Assembly (NCBI GenBank): GCA_018262195.1
Contig: JAGTRS010000018.1
Location: forward strand, 36,301 to 100,300
Direction: 5' to 3'
Origin: Pseudomonadota bacterium
Lineage (GTDB): Bacteria > Pseudomonadota > Gammaproteobacteria > Burkholderiales > Rhodocyclaceae
DNA: 64,000 bases
The translations under genes and the position numbers were made by a program. The notes beneath the pieces are model-generated. The model was not told the DNA's origin. It saw only the letters and a list, made by a program, of their open reading frames with translations, and did not search any database. Positions 54,532-64,000 of the stretch are shown piece by piece (the stretch's first letter is position 1; every line of letters begins with the position of its first letter).

Positions 54532-55290
54532 TTAGATTAGCCCGACCACCGCCATCTTGCGCCGTAGAAAAGCGATCTGCGTTTGCAGCGGCAACTGCTT
54601 GGGGCAGACGTCGTGGCAGCCGACCAGCGACATGCAGCCGAAGACGCCATCGTCGTCGCCGACCAGTTCGTAGAAATCCTCGTCATTGCGCGTGTCGCGC
54701 GGGTCGAGTCGGAAGCGGGCGATCTTGTTGAGGCCGACGGCGCCGACGAAGCTCTCTCGCATCTGCACCGTGCCGCAGCCGGCGATGCAGCAGCCGCACT
54801 CGATGCAGCGGTCGAGCTCGTAGATGGCTTCGGCGGTGAGTGGCTCCATCCTTGTTTCGATGGCGTCAATGTCGGTTGGCGTGTTGTTGTGGATCCAGGT
54901 CTGCAGGCGTTCGCTGGTGCCGCGCATCCACTTGCCGGTATTGACTGACAGGTCGCCGATCAGTTCGAAGACGGGCAGCGGCGCCAGCGTTATCCGCTCG
55001 CCGAGATCGCGGGTCAAGGTGCGGCAGGCCAGGCCAGGGCGGCCGTTGACCAGCATGGCGCAACTGCCGCAGATGCCGGCCCGACAGACGAAGTCGAACA
55101 TCAGCGACGGGTCCTGCAGGGCGCGGATTTCGTTGAGTGCGATGAACAGCGTCATGCCCTCGGCTTCCTCTATTTCATAGGCTTGCAGGTGCGGCACGCT
55201 GGCCGGATCGGCCGGGTTGTGGCGGAGGATTTCGAGGGTCAGGCGGCGTGGCTGGCCATCCGGCTTTCTGCGGCGGAGCAGGGGGATCAT
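54532..55290 (-). CDS. frdB: Fumarate reductase/succinate dehydrogenase iron-sulfur subunit (type B)
   Basis: Electron-transfer subunit of a dihaem quinol:fumarate reductase. 252 residues. The 2Fe-2S cysteines lie in '[27 protein letters not shown]', the 4Fe-4S/3Fe-4S cysteines in '[18 protein letters not shown]' and '[21 protein letters not shown]'. The wording is that of Wolinella-type FrdB rather than the E. coli SdhB. The start overlaps the frdA stop by ATGA. Confidence 0.9.
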   Translation of the reverse strand: MIPLLRRRKPDGQPRRLTLEILRHNPADPASVPHLQAYEIEEAEGMTLFIALNEIRALQDPSLMFDFVCRAGICGSCAMLVNGRPGLACRTLTRDLGERITLAPLPVFELIGDLSVNTGKWMRGTSERLQTWIHNNTPTDIDAIETRMEPLTAEAIYELDRCIECGCCIAGCGTVQMRESFVGAVGLNKIARFRLDPRDTRNDEDFYELVGDDDGVFGCMSLVGCHDVCPKQLPLQTQIAFLRRKMAVVGLI

Positions 55291-57266
55291 ACGGGTTCTC
55301 CCGGGCGGGCATTGTCGCCGCGCAGGTGGGCGGGGAGCAGGTGGCGGAAAGGCATCAGGGCGTGCTGCACGCTGTGGCGATCGGCGTTGGCGAACTGGGC
55401 CTTGATTGTTTCGATCTGGTCCATACGACGGGCCGTTTCCGGATGTTCGATGGCATCGCGGGCGCCGTAGCCGCGCCAGCCGGGTGGCAGTTCCATGCGA
55501 CGGATATCGAGCGCTTCATAGTGCAGCGAGGGAACCACCTGCTTGGGATCGGTCCAGTAGGCCAGCGTGCGCTTAAGCCATTCGGCGTCGTTGCGCTGCG
55601 GGTAATCCTCGCGGAAGTGGGCGCCGCGGCTTTCGGTGCGCTGGCGGGCGCCGTGGGCCACGCAGATGGCCAGCTTGAGCATCTTCTGCAGACGCCAGGC
55701 GAGTGTCAGTTCCGGGTTGGCGCCGGGCCGGTGAGTGCGCAGGCCGACCTGCCGGCTGCGCGCAGCGAGTTCCGTGAGTTCCTTGACGGCTTCGGCCAAC
55801 TGGTCGCCGTGACGAACGATGCCAACCTTGTCGGTCATGATCGCTTGCATCGCAGCGAGCAGGGCGGCCGGATTTTCCGGGCCATGGTTGTCGGTAATCG
55901 CCGAGAATTCGGCCCGTGCCTTGTCGGCGCATTCGCGCAACAGGGCCGTCGAAAGGGACATGTCACCGGCTGATGAGGTGCAGAAGTCGGCAATTGCCTC
56001 GCCGACGATCATCCCTGAAACCACGGTTTCGGCCACTGAGTTGCCACCCAGGCGGTTGAAGCCGTGCAGATCCCAGCAGGCGGCTTCACCACAGGCAAAA
56101 AGCCCGCTCAGGCCATAGGCGGCGCCGTGCGCATTGGTTCGAATGCCGCCCATCGAGTAGTGCTGGGCCGGACGGACGGGAATCCACTGCTTGGTCGGGT
56201 CAATGCCCAGGAAGTAGTGGCAGATTTCCTTCACTTCGCGCAGCTTGCGATCGATGTGCTGGGCGCCGAGCTGGGTGATGTCCAGCCACAGGTGTTCGCC
56301 GAAACGGTTCTTTGCTCCCTTGCCGGAACGAATGTGCGCTTCCATCCGTCGCGAAACGACGTCACGTGAGGCCAGTTCTTTCTTTTCCGGCTCGTAGTCG
56401 GGCATGAAGCGGTGGCCGTCGACATCGCGTAGCAAACCGCCATCGCCGCGGCAGCCTTCGGTAACCAGGATGCCGGCCGGGAAGATGGCCGTCGGATGAA
56501 ACTGCACTGCTTCCATATTGCCGAGCGGCACGACACCGGTTTCCAGCGCTATGGCAGCGCCAATGCCTTCGTTGATCACGGCATTGGTCGTCGACTGGTA
56601 GATGCGACCAAAGCCGCCGGTGGCGATGCAGGTGGCGCGGGCAATGTAGGCGACCAGCTTGCCGTCGATCAGGTTGCGGACGATGGCACCATAGCAGCGC
56701 AGGCCGTCATGGATCAGCGAAACGGCTTCCATGCGTTCGTGGACTGGAATGCCTTCGGCAATGGTCTGGTCGCTGACGGCGTAGAGCATGGCGTGGCCGG
56801 TGCCGTCTGACACGTAGCAGGTACGCCATTTCTTGGTGCCGCCAAAGTCGCGGGCGGTAATCAGGCCATGAGCCTCTTCCGGCTCACTGAGCGTAACCCG
56901 CTGGTTATCGATGATCGCCTCGCGGTCACCGGCCTGAACCCGGTTCCAGGGCACGCCCCAGCCGGCCAGTTCGCGCACGGCTTTGGGCGCGGTGTGGACG
57001 AACATGCGGGCGACATCCTGGTCGTTGCCCCAGTCGCTGCCCCGCACCGTGTCTTGGAAATGCACATCCTCGTTGTCGCCGGCGCCTTTGGTCGTATTGC
57101 CGAGGCTGGCCTGCATGCCGCCCTGGGCCGCAGCCGAGTGCGAACGCTTGGGCGGCACCAGGCTGAGAATCAGCACCGAATTGCCGCGCTTGCGAGCCGC
57201 CAGGGCCGCACGTAGCCCGGCCAGCCCGCCGCCGATGACGAGCACGTCGGTATGGATGGTTTCCAT
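55287..57266 (-). CDS. frdA: Fumarate reductase/succinate dehydrogenase flavoprotein subunit (type B)
   Basis: Catalytic subunit, 659 residues, covalent FAD. The dinucleotide motif '[17 protein letters not shown]' is at 8-24, and the FAD-attaching histidine is His43 in '[17 protein letters not shown]', the same residue number as in the Wolinella enzyme. '[19 protein letters not shown]', '[17 protein letters not shown]' and the capping '[13 protein letters not shown]' are typical; a C-terminal '[19 protein letters not shown]' closes the family pattern. Located one base after frdC. Direction (succinate oxidation or fumarate reduction) cannot be told from sequence. Confidence 0.93.
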   Translation of the reverse strand: METIHTDVLVIGGGLAGLRAALAARKRGNSVLILSLVPPKRSHSAAAQGGMQASLGNTTKGAGDNEDVHFQDTVRGSDWGNDQDVARMFVHTAPKAVRELAGWGVPWNRVQAGDREAIIDNQRVTLSEPEEAHGLITARDFGGTKKWRTCYVSDGTGHAMLYAVSDQTIAEGIPVHERMEAVSLIHDGLRCYGAIVRNLIDGKLVAYIARATCIATGGFGRIYQSTTNAVINEGIGAAIALETGVVPLGNMEAVQFHPTAIFPAGILVTEGCRGDGGLLRDVDGHRFMPDYEPEKKELASRDVVSRRMEAHIRSGKGAKNRFGEHLWLDITQLGAQHIDRKLREVKEICHYFLGIDPTKQWIPVRPAQHYSMGGIRTNAHGAAYGLSGLFACGEAACWDLHGFNRLGGNSVAETVVSGMIVGEAIADFCTSSAGDMSLSTALLRECADKARAEFSAITDNHGPENPAALLAAMQAIMTDKVGIVRHGDQLAEAVKELTELAARSRQVGLRTHRPGANPELTLAWRLQKMLKLAICVAHGARQRTESRGAHFREDYPQRNDAEWLKRTLAYWTDPKQVVPSLHYEALDIRRMELPPGWRGYGARDAIEHPETARRMDQIETIKAQFANADRHSVQHALMPFRHLLPAHLRGDNARPGEPV

Positions 57267-57267
57267 G

Positions 57268-58086
57268 TCAGTGCCTGTCTATGGAAGAAAGGCTCTGGGG
57301 CGGCGTGTAGCGTTCTCCGGCGTGGTCGGCATGGGCGCGGCCGAGATCGACATAGGCCAGCAGTGTGACCAGCCCAAGGGTAATGAAAAAGGCGCTGATC
57401 GAATGGCGGACGATGGCCAGGCGACGACGGCTCTGCCGCGGATTGTGGCCTTCCAGCCAACCCCACTTGATTGCCAGTCGGTAAAGCCCGATTCCGCCAT
57501 GCAGTTCAACTGCGAAGAGCAGCCCGAGATAGAGCGGCCACATGTTGCCGGTCCACACCCGGTCGGCTGATTCAAAGGGGCCGATCAGCGCCGGCTGGGT
57601 CAGCATGTCGTAGAGGTGAACGGTGGTCATGAAGAACAGCGCAAACCCGGTCAATACCTGAATCCACCATAGCGAGGTATCGCCATGTTGAAAACGGTTC
57701 TTGTGCAGCCGGAAGGCGCTGAATTGGCGGTAACCAGCCGGGAATTTGCGCATTGCCAGAGCGGCGTGGCCGATGAACAGTGCAAGGATTACAGCGACGA
57801 CACCGGAAACCAGGATGGGGTAGGGTTTGCCGAGGAAATAGGCACCCTCGAAAAAGCGGGCGACGCTGTAAAAAGCCTGGTGGCTGATCAGGATGGTGGA
57901 CACGAAGAACATGTGCGCCATCAGGAATACGGCGAGGGCGAAACCGGTAGCGCTCTGTAGCACGTCAAGACGGGCTGGCCAGCGATTTTTGCGCGGCGTT
58001 GATTGTGTCGTGCTTTGCGTCAGGGGAAGGGGAAGTACTTGAACGCCCAGTTCACCGCTGGCGTTGGTTTTGATCAGGCTACTCAT
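57268..58086 (-). CDS. frdC: Dihaem cytochrome b subunit of fumarate reductase (FrdC)
   Basis: Membrane anchor with five helices and two haems b. I start at ATG 58086 ([13 protein letters not shown]), with AAGGA eight bases upstream, giving 272 residues; the track's start is 29 residues too early. Histidines 58, 107, 157 and 196 have spacings 49/50/39, identical to the four haem ligands of Wolinella FrdC (44, 93, 143, 182). The glutamate two residues before the last ligand (E194, '[10 protein letters not shown]') matches the E-pathway Glu180. First gene of frdCAB. Confidence 0.92.
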   Translation of the reverse strand: MSSLIKTNASGELGVQVLPLPLTQSTTQSTPRKNRWPARLDVLQSATGFALAVFLMAHMFFVSTILISHQAFYSVARFFEGAYFLGKPYPILVSGVVAVILALFIGHAALAMRKFPAGYRQFSAFRLHKNRFQHGDTSLWWIQVLTGFALFFMTTVHLYDMLTQPALIGPFESADRVWTGNMWPLYLGLLFAVELHGGIGLYRLAIKWGWLEGHNPRQSRRRLAIVRHSISAFFITLGLVTLLAYVDLGRAHADHAGERYTPPQSLSSIDRH

Positions 58087-58422
58087 GGCCATTTTCCTTG
58101 CTGAATCCTTCGAACTGCAAAGGTGAAGGTCGGAAGCCGAACAAGCGCGATCACGGCAGGTGCCGAACGCCACATGTCGGCTACCGACATGCTGCTTGTC
58201 TCCACCTGTTTTTGTTATGACTTGAATTTAGCACAACAAAATCGGTGCTCATGGGAATAATGCTGCGCAGCAACAAAATAGATCTTTGAGTTCCTGAAAA
58301 GCAACATAAAGCCTTGTGCCCTGTAACTTTCACAGCTTGGCTGGTGATTTTGCAATGCGGAATGAAAGGGGCTTTCATCGGCATCTGATAAAATCCGGCC
58401 CTGATTTTTAAGGCCTTCCTCC
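58087..58422. other. Divergent frdC/dinG intergenic region
   Basis: 336 bases without a gene. A perfect palindrome CATGTCGG-cta-CCGACATG lies at 58173-58191 in the frdC leader side. The middle is AT-rich and presumably carries both promoters, but I cannot find a convincing -35/-10 pair nor an FNR-type TTGAT-N4-ATCAA site. Confidence 0.5.
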
Positions 58423-60345
58423 TTGTCCTCCCTCCCGGAAATATTCTCTCCCGAAGGCCCGCTCGCCCGGGCCATCAGCGGCTATCGCATTCGCGAACAG
58501 CAGCTCGACATGGCCGAGCGCATCGCCGCCGCCATCAAAGGCTGTTCGGTCTTCATCGCCGAGGCCGGCACCGGCACGGGCAAGACTTTCGCCTACCTCG
58601 TCCCGGCGCTGCAATCGGGCGGCAAGGTCATCGTGTCGACCGGCACCAAAACCTTGCAGGACCAGCTGTTCAACAAGGATTTGCCGATGGTCCGCGACGC
58701 CCTGAAGGCGCCGGTCAAGACTGCGCTGCTCAAGGGCCGGGCCAACTACGTCTGCCCCTACCACCTGCAACACGCCATCGCCGATGGTCGTTTCCTGACC
58801 CGCGAGGACGCCGCCGACGCCCGCCGCATCTCGGTCTTCGCCAAGACCACCCAGAGCGGCGACAAGGCCGAGTGCATCGAGGTTTCCGAGAACTCGCCGG
58901 TGTGGGGCCATGCCACCTCGACGCGCGACAACTGCCTCGGCCAGGAGTGTCCGGACTACAAGGAATGCTTCGTCATGCTCGCCCGGCGCGAGGCGATGGC
59001 GGCCGATCTGGTTGTCGTCAATCACCACCTGTTCTTCGCCGACGTCATGCTCCGCGACGAAGGCATGGCCGAACTGCTCCCGGCCTGCAACACGGTCATC
59101 TTCGACGAAGCCCACCAGTTGCCGGAAGTGGCGACGCTGTTCTTCGGCGACAGCATTTCGACGGCGCAGGTGCTCGATCTGGCCCGCGACGTGCGCGCCG
59201 AAGCACTGACCAACGCCCGCGACTGCCTGGCGCTGCCGGAAACCAGCAAGAAAGTCGAAAAGGCTGCCAAGGACCTGCGCCTGGCCGTCGGTGTCGACAG
59301 CGGCCGCTTCTCCTACGGTCAACTGGAAGAAAAGCCCGATTTTGAAGCCGCCCTCAAGGCCCTCGAAGCCGAGGTTGTCGCCTTCGCGGCATTGCTCGAA
59401 ACTCAGGCCGAACGTGCCGAAGGCCTCGAGAAGTGCTGGCAACGCGCCACCGAACTCGTCCAGCACCTCGGCCAGTGGCAGAACCCGACGCCCGGCTACG
59501 TGCGCTGGGCCGAAGCTTTCACCCATTCGCTGCAGCTCAATGCAACGCCGCTCAATGTTGCCGAAATTTTCCGCAAGCAGATGGGCGGCCATCCGCGGGC
59601 GTGGATTTTTACGTCAGCCACCTTGGCCGTGCAGGGCAAGTTCCACCACTACTGCGCCGAACTCGGCCTCGGCGAGCCGGATTCCGCCTGCTGGCACAGT
59701 CCTTTCGATTACGACAAGCAGGCCATCCTATACGCGCCGCTCGGCATGCCCGACCCCAACGCCTGGAACTACACCGACGCCGTCGTCGAGGCTGCCTGGC
59801 CGGCCGTCAAGGCGGCCAACGGCGGGGCATTCTTCCTGTGCACCAGCCTGCGCGCCATGCGCCGCACGCATGAGCTGCTCAAGGCAAAGCTCGAAGACGA
59901 GAATATCGACATGCCGCTGCTCGTTCAGGGCGAGGGCAGCAAGAACGATCTGCTGCAACGTTTTCGCCACCACGGCAATTCCATCCTGGTCGGCAGCCAG
60001 AGCTTCTGGGAAGGCGTCGATGTGCGCGGCGAGGCGCTGTCGCTTGTCGTCATCGACAAGATCCCCTTCGCGCCGCCCGACGACCCGGTGCTCTCGGCGC
60101 GCATCGAGCAGATGAAGAAGGATGGCCGCAACGCCTTCATGGAATACCAGTTGCCGCGCGCCGTTATCAACGTCAAGCAGGGCGCCGGCCGGCTGATTCG
60201 CGACGAGAACGACAAGGGCGTGCTCATGATGTGCGATCCACGACTCATATCAAAGCCCTACGGCCGCCGCGTCTGGCAAAGTCTGCCGCCAATGAAACGA
60301 ACCCGCGAACTGCAGGTCGTCCTCGATTTCTTCGCCAACCGGTAA
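58423..60345 (+). CDS. Fe-S DNA helicase of the DinG/YoaA family
   Basis: XPD-like superfamily 2 helicase used in repair of stalled replication. TTG start (TTG TCC TCC CTC), 640 residues, the size of YoaA. Walker A 'AEAGTGTGKTFAYL' is at about 46-59, the four Fe-S cysteines are C111, C171, C176 and C182 ('ANYVCPYHL', 'DNCLGQECPDYKECF'), and the DEAH box is 228-231. The helicase C-terminal domain has 'LVGSQSFWEGVDVRGEALS' and 'QGAGRLIRDENDKGV'. The start has no clear ribosome site. Confidence 0.92.
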   Translation: MSSLPEIFSPEGPLARAISGYRIREQQLDMAERIAAAIKGCSVFIAEAGTGTGKTFAYLVPALQSGGKVIVSTGTKTLQDQLFNKDLPMVRDALKAPVKTALLKGRANYVCPYHLQHAIADGRFLTREDAADARRISVFAKTTQSGDKAECIEVSENSPVWGHATSTRDNCLGQECPDYKECFVMLARREAMAADLVVVNHHLFFADVMLRDEGMAELLPACNTVIFDEAHQLPEVATLFFGDSISTAQVLDLARDVRAEALTNARDCLALPETSKKVEKAAKDLRLAVGVDSGRFSYGQLEEKPDFEAALKALEAEVVAFAALLETQAERAEGLEKCWQRATELVQHLGQWQNPTPGYVRWAEAFTHSLQLNATPLNVAEIFRKQMGGHPRAWIFTSATLAVQGKFHHYCAELGLGEPDSACWHSPFDYDKQAILYAPLGMPDPNAWNYTDAVVEAAWPAVKAANGGAFFLCTSLRAMRRTHELLKAKLEDENIDMPLLVQGEGSKNDLLQRFRHHGNSILVGSQSFWEGVDVRGEALSLVVIDKIPFAPPDDPVLSARIEQMKKDGRNAFMEYQLPRAVINVKQGAGRLIRDENDKGVLMMCDPRLISKPYGRRVWQSLPPMKRTRELQVVLDFFANR

Positions 60346-60350
60346 CGCGG

Positions 60351-61484
60351 ATGAAAACCATCTTCGAGCAAATGCGCGCGCAGCAGCCGCAATTCTTCTC
60401 CAGCGCCGACATCACCATCGACGCCGGGCCGATGCAGGCCATGGCCGACATCATCACGGCCATCGAATCGGTCATCGCCATGCCGGACTACCAGGCGCAC
60501 GCGCTCGCCCAGGCGCCGGAAATTGCCCGCCTGCCGGTGAAGTCGCGTGGCGTTTTCATGGGCTACGATTTTCACTTGACCGAAACCGGCCCCAAGCTCA
60601 TCGAGATCAACACCAACGCTGGCGGTGGTCTGCTTAACGCCTACCTGCTCGCCTCGCACGGCAAGGTGGAGGAGGCGGCGCGGATTCGTGACGAATACGT
60701 TGCCATGTTCCGCGAGGAATGGCGCCTGGAACGCGGCGATGCACCGCTGCGCCGCATCGCCATCGTCGATGAAAACCCGGCCGAGCAGTTTCTCGCCCCC
60801 GAATTCGCGCTCTTCAAGGAATTGTTCGAGCAGCACGGCATCGCTGCCGTGGTGTCCGATCCGGGCGAATTCGAGAGCGACGGCCAGCAGCTTCTGCATG
60901 CCGGCCAGCCCATCGACCTGATCTACAACCGCCTGACCGACTTTGCCCTCGATGCCACGGTCAACGGGAAAATTCGCGCAGTTTTCGAATCAGGTGGTGT
61001 TGTTATCACGCCGCATCCGCGTGCCCACGCCCTGTACGCCGACAAGCGCAATCTGATGCAGCTCTCCGACGAAGCGGCGTTGCAGGCTATGGGCGTCGCC
61101 GAGGCCACCCGCCAGACGCTGCTCGCCGGTATCCCGAAAACCGTGATGGTCTCGCCGGAGCAGGCTGAGCAATTCTGGGCCGAGCGCAAGCGCTGGTTCT
61201 TCAAGCCGCCGGCCGGTTTCGGCAGCCGCGCCGCCTATCGCGGCGACAAGCTGACCAAGCGCGTTTTCGAGGAAATCCTGCACGGCGGCTACATCGCCCA
61301 GGAAATTGCACCGCCGTCCGAGCATGTCGTGCCGGTCGATGGTGTCGAAACGACCATGAAGGCCGACATCCGCTGCTACGTCTACGCCGGCCGCATCCAG
61401 CTCGTCGCCGCCCGCCTGTACCAGGGGCAAACCACCAATTTCCGGACGCCGGGCGGCGGTTTCGCCCCGGTTTTCGTGGCCTGA
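60351..61484 (+). CDS. ATP-grasp-like protein of unknown function
   Basis: 377 residues from ATG 60351 (MKTIFEQMRAQQPQFFSSAD). 'GVFMGYDFHLTETGPKLIEINTNAGGGLLNAYLLASHG' resembles the ligand-binding half of glutathione synthetase-like ATP-grasp enzymes. A later 'KRWFFKPPAGFGSRAAYRGDKLTKRVFEEIL' and 'VPVDGVETTMKADIRCYVYAGRIQLVAARLYQGQTTNFRTPGGGFA' look like the nucleotide lysine and metal-binding strands. It is five bases after the helicase gene and precedes the molybdenum cofactor genes, without a known link to either. Substrate unknown. Confidence 0.75.
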   Translation: MKTIFEQMRAQQPQFFSSADITIDAGPMQAMADIITAIESVIAMPDYQAHALAQAPEIARLPVKSRGVFMGYDFHLTETGPKLIEINTNAGGGLLNAYLLASHGKVEEAARIRDEYVAMFREEWRLERGDAPLRRIAIVDENPAEQFLAPEFALFKELFEQHGIAAVVSDPGEFESDGQQLLHAGQPIDLIYNRLTDFALDATVNGKIRAVFESGGVVITPHPRAHALYADKRNLMQLSDEAALQAMGVAEATRQTLLAGIPKTVMVSPEQAEQFWAERKRWFFKPPAGFGSRAAYRGDKLTKRVFEEILHGGYIAQEIAPPSEHVVPVDGVETTMKADIRCYVYAGRIQLVAARLYQGQTTNFRTPGGGFAPVFVA

Positions 61485-61501
61485 GCGAGTAAAATCCGCC
61501 C

Positions 61502-62008
61502 ATGAAAGTTTTCGGTATCGCCGGTTATTCCGGCTCCGGCAAGACCACCTTGCTGGAAAAGCTCATCCCCCAACTGACGGCGCGTGGCCTCAAGGTGTCG
61601 GTGATCAAGCACGCCCATCATGGTTTCGACATCGACCGCCCGGGCAAGGACTCCTACCGTCACCGCGAAGCCGGTGCCACGGAGGTGTTGCTCTCCTGTG
61701 GCGACCGCTGGGCGTTGATGCACGAGCGGCGCGACGAGGTTGAGCCGACACTAGACGAACTGATCGGCCACCTGTCGCCCTGTGACCTCGTGCTGATCGA
61801 AGGTTTCAAGCAGGAACCGGTGCCCAAGCTCGAAGTCTACCGCCCTGAAAACGGCAAGCCGCCACTCTTCCCCGAGCGCAAGGACATCGTTGCCGTGGCC
61901 ACCGACGCTGCCATCGAAACCGGCCTGCCGACGCTGCCGCTCAACGACTACGCCGCGATGGCCGATTTCGTCATGAACCACCTTAATTTGCAGGCCCGCC
62001 CATGCTGA
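61502..62008 (+). CDS. mobB: Molybdopterin-guanine dinucleotide biosynthesis adaptor MobB
   Basis: GTP-binding adaptor that assists MobA in making the bis-MGD form of molybdenum cofactor. 168 residues. The P-loop '[16 protein letters not shown]' is at 8-23, with '[20 protein letters not shown]' and '[20 protein letters not shown]', all typical. It overlaps moeA by seven bases. MobB implies molybdoenzymes elsewhere in the genome. Confidence 0.94.
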   Translation: MKVFGIAGYSGSGKTTLLEKLIPQLTARGLKVSVIKHAHHGFDIDRPGKDSYRHREAGATEVLLSCGDRWALMHERRDEVEPTLDELIGHLSPCDLVLIEGFKQEPVPKLEVYRPENGKPPLFPERKDIVAVATDAAIETGLPTLPLNDYAAMADFVMNHLNLQARPC

Positions 62009-63210
62009 GTTTTGAACAAGCCCTGGAAAAGCTGCTGGCCGCCGCCCAGCCGGTCGAGGAAATCCGCTCGCTGCCGATTACCGCCGCCGCCGGCCGCATT
62101 CTCGCCGCTTCCCAGCAATCCACCGTCGCCGTGCCGCCGCTCGACAACTCGGCCATGGACGGTTACGCCGTGCGTGTCGCCGACATCACCGCCGCCGGCA
62201 TCTGCCTGCCGGTCAGCCAGCGCATTCCGGCCGGCACGGTCGGTACCACGCTGCAACCGGGCACGGCAGCCCGCATCTTCACCGGCGCCCCGATCCCGGC
62301 CGGCGCCGACGCCGTGATCATGCAGGAACGCTGCGAGCACGGTGAAAATGGCGTGGTCATCAACCACGTGCCGCGCGATGGCGAAAACATCCGCCGGGCC
62401 GGCGAAGACATCTCGGTCGGTGCCGAAATCCTCAAGGCCGGCGTCAAATTGCGTCCGCAGGAAATCGCCCTGGCCGCCTCGGCCGGCCTGCCCGAATTGC
62501 CGGTCTATCGCCGCGTTCGCGTCGGCGTCTTCTTCACCGGTGATGAACTCGTCCAGCCCGGCGAGCCGCTGCCGCCGGGCGCCATCTACAATTCCAACCG
62601 CTACGCCCTGCGCGCCCTGCTCGAAGGCATGGGCTGCGAAGTCCGTGACCTCGGCGCTGTTGCAGATACGCTCGAAGCCACCCGCGACGCCCTGCGCCGT
62701 GCCGCGGCCGACAACGATCTGGTCCTGACCAGTGGCGGCGTTTCGGTCGGCGAGGAAGACCACGTCAAGCCGGCCGTCGAAGCCGAAGGCCGGCTCGACA
62801 TGTGGAAGATCGCCATCAAACCCGGCAAGCCGCTGGCCTTCGGTGAAATCCGCAAAACCGATGGCAAGGCCTGGTTCCTCGGCCTGCCGGGTAATCCGGT
62901 TGCCGCCTTCGTCACCTTCCTGACCATGGTTCGCCCGTTCATCCTGCGTTTGCAGGGGGCGGCCAGCGTTTCGCCGCGCGTCCTGAATTTGCCATCTGCC
63001 TCGGTGTGGGGCAGGGCCGATGGCGCCCGCCTCGAATTTCTGCGCGGCTGGCTCAACGACGATGGTGCCGTCGAGTTGTACAAAAATCAGGGCTCGGCCG
63101 TCGTCACCTCGCTGTGCTGGAGCGACGGGCTGGTGCTCAACCCGCCGGGCAACACCATCGCCGTCGGCGACACGGTGCGCTTTGTATCCTTCGCGGAGCT
63201 GCTGTCGTGA
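62002..63210 (+). CDS. moeA: Molybdopterin molybdenumtransferase
   Basis: Inserts molybdate into adenylated molybdopterin. 402 residues. Domain motifs: '[15 protein letters not shown]', '[20 protein letters not shown]', '[27 protein letters not shown]' and '[15 protein letters not shown]', then '[14 protein letters not shown]'. The 3' end overlaps moaD (GTGA). Confidence 0.96.
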   Translation: MLSFEQALEKLLAAAQPVEEIRSLPITAAAGRILAASQQSTVAVPPLDNSAMDGYAVRVADITAAGICLPVSQRIPAGTVGTTLQPGTAARIFTGAPIPAGADAVIMQERCEHGENGVVINHVPRDGENIRRAGEDISVGAEILKAGVKLRPQEIALAASAGLPELPVYRRVRVGVFFTGDELVQPGEPLPPGAIYNSNRYALRALLEGMGCEVRDLGAVADTLEATRDALRRAAADNDLVLTSGGVSVGEEDHVKPAVEAEGRLDMWKIAIKPGKPLAFGEIRKTDGKAWFLGLPGNPVAAFVTFLTMVRPFILRLQGAASVSPRVLNLPSASVWGRADGARLEFLRGWLNDDGAVELYKNQGSAVVTSLCWSDGLVLNPPGNTIAVGDTVRFVSFAELLS

Positions 63211-63455
63211 GCGTCAAAATTCTCTACTTCGCCGGCCTCAAGGAGGCCCTTGGCCTACCTGGCGAAACTGTTGAGTTGCCAGCCGGCGTGGCTACCGTCG
63301 GCGGCTTGCGTGACTGGCTGGTCGGGCAAGGGCGCGACAAGCTGGCCACCGCCAAAAATCTGCGCTGCGCCGTCAATCAGGACATGGCCAAGCTTGATGC
63401 AGCCATCCAAGATGGCGACGAAATCGCCTTCTTCCCGCCGGTGACCGGCGGTTGA
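63207..63455 (+). CDS. moaD: Molybdopterin synthase sulfur-carrier subunit
   Basis: Ubiquitin-like sulfur carrier, 82 residues from a GTG at 63207 overlapping the moeA stop; the track's 149-residue version is a wrong-frame extension. It starts '[24 protein letters not shown]' and ends in the essential Gly-Gly ('FFPPVTGG'), which becomes the thiocarboxylate. The partner moaE is not in the window; it may lie beyond the following gene. Confidence 0.93.
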   Translation: MSVKILYFAGLKEALGLPGETVELPAGVATVGGLRDWLVGQGRDKLATAKNLRCAVNQDMAKLDAAIQDGDEIAFFPPVTGG

Positions 63456-63472
63456 AAATAGAAAGATAAAAA

Positions 63473-64000
63473 ATGTCCATCCAATGGTTCCCGGGGCACA
63501 TGACCCAGGCCCGCAAGAAAGCCGGCGAAACGCTGGCTGTGGCCGACGTCGTCGTCGAAGTCCTCGACGCCCGCCTGCCGCAGGCGAGCAGCAATCCGAT
63601 GATCCACGAGCTGCGCGTCTTCCGTCAGCGCCCGTGCCTCAAGCTGCTCAACAAGGCCGACTTGGCCGACCCCGAAGCAACGAAGGCCTGGCTGGCTTTT
63701 TTTGATGCCCAGCCGAACGTCAAGGCCGTCGCCATTTCCTGCAAGAAAGCCAGCGACGTGGCGCGCATCCCCGGTCTGGCCCAGAAGCTGGCGCCGCACC
63801 GCAACGACGCCGTCAAGCCGCTGCGCCTGATGATCATGGGTATCCCCAACGTCGGCAAATCGACGCTGATGAACGCGCTGGTCAAGAAAAAGGTGGCAGC
63901 TGTCGGCGACCAGCCGGCCGTCACCAAGAGCCAGCAACGCATCGACATCAGCAACCGCCTGACCCTCTACGACACCCCGGGCATGCTCTGGCCGAAGATC
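63473..64000 (+). CDS. Circularly permuted ribosome-biogenesis GTPase (YlqF/RbgA-type), cut by window
   Basis: 176 codons to the window edge. Starts 'MSIQWFPGHMTQARKKAGETL', the typical YlqF/RbgA opening. The G motifs are in permuted order: G4 'LNKADL' near 60 comes before G1 'GIPNVGKSTLMNAL' near 122, then 'AVTKSQQ' (G2) and 'DTPGMLWPKI' (G3) at the end. The missing C-terminal part should hold the RNA-binding region. In bacteria the family assists large-subunit assembly. Confidence 0.9.
   Translation, partial: MSIQWFPGHMTQARKKAGETLAVADVVVEVLDARLPQASSNPMIHELRVFRQRPCLKLLNKADLADPEATKAWLAFFDAQPNVKAVAISCKKASDVARIPGLAQKLAPHRNDAVKPLRLMIMGIPNVGKSTLMNALVKKKVAAVGDQPAVTKSQQRIDISNRLTLYDTPGMLWPKI

Overview
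The window reads as a chromosomal segment of a beta-proteobacterium. The gene content and order suggest the Rhodocyclales (Dechloromonas/Azonexus-like). This is inferred from family resemblance, because there is no rRNA gene here to settle it. DNA is moderately GC-rich, genes are packed, and many neighbours overlap by 1-13 bases (ATGA, GTGA, TAATG, TGATG junctions). I see no tRNA, rRNA, CRISPR array, transposase or phage gene. The unusual DNA is two large inverted-repeat structures, one between smc and zipA and one between dld and lutB.

Layout. 1-4213 (minus): lysine/diaminopimelate genes dapC-dapD-pilU-dapE, with a type IV pilus ATPase inserted. 4272-5484: a small lipoprotein, a small orphan protein and a guanine deaminase. 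5585-15458 (plus): smc-zipA-ligA-galU-hpt-methyltransferase-mtiP, linking chromosome organisation, division, DNA ligation and purine/methylthio salvage. 15507-18865 (minus): map-glnD. 18980-19891: rmlD. 20095-34831 (plus): the long cell-envelope cluster rpsB-tsf-pyrH-frr-uppS-cdsA-dxr-rseP-bamA-skp-lpxD-fabZ-lpxA-lpxB-rnhB-rRNA methyltransferase, which joins translation factors to undecaprenyl, phospholipid, isoprenoid, outer-membrane-protein and lipid A synthesis.

34864-48720 is a carbon module built around lactate, pyruvate and PEP. On the minus strand lie lutA-lutC-lutB (L-lactate oxidation), an Fe-S D-lactate dehydrogenase, uspA, ppc and ppsR. Divergently on the plus strand lie a GntR/FCD regulator and ppsA (PEP synthase). 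The divergent intergenic region carries three GGT-N3-ACC operator-like palindromes. Lactate would be oxidised to pyruvate, raised to PEP by PpsA (controlled by PpsR) and carboxylated to oxaloacetate by Ppc.

48973-54487 holds smaller accessory genes: a periplasmic Cache-like protein, a PEP-CTERM SGNH esterase, a 2H phosphoesterase, a two-gene small-protein operon (one member Nif11-like) behind a good sigma-54 promoter match, malonyl-CoA decarboxylase, and a secreted DUF995-like protein. 54532-58086 (minus) is a Wolinella-type dihaem fumarate reductase/succinate dehydrogenase frdCAB, with all four haem histidines and the E-pathway glutamate in register. 58423-64000 (plus): DinG/YoaA helicase, an ATP-grasp protein, mobB-moeA-moaD for molybdenum cofactor, and a circularly permuted GTPase cut by the window end.

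The strongest candidates for new biology are the sigma-54/Nif11-like small-protein operon, the paired stem-conserving inverted repeats in the lactate operon, and the 163-bp near-palindrome between smc and zipA.
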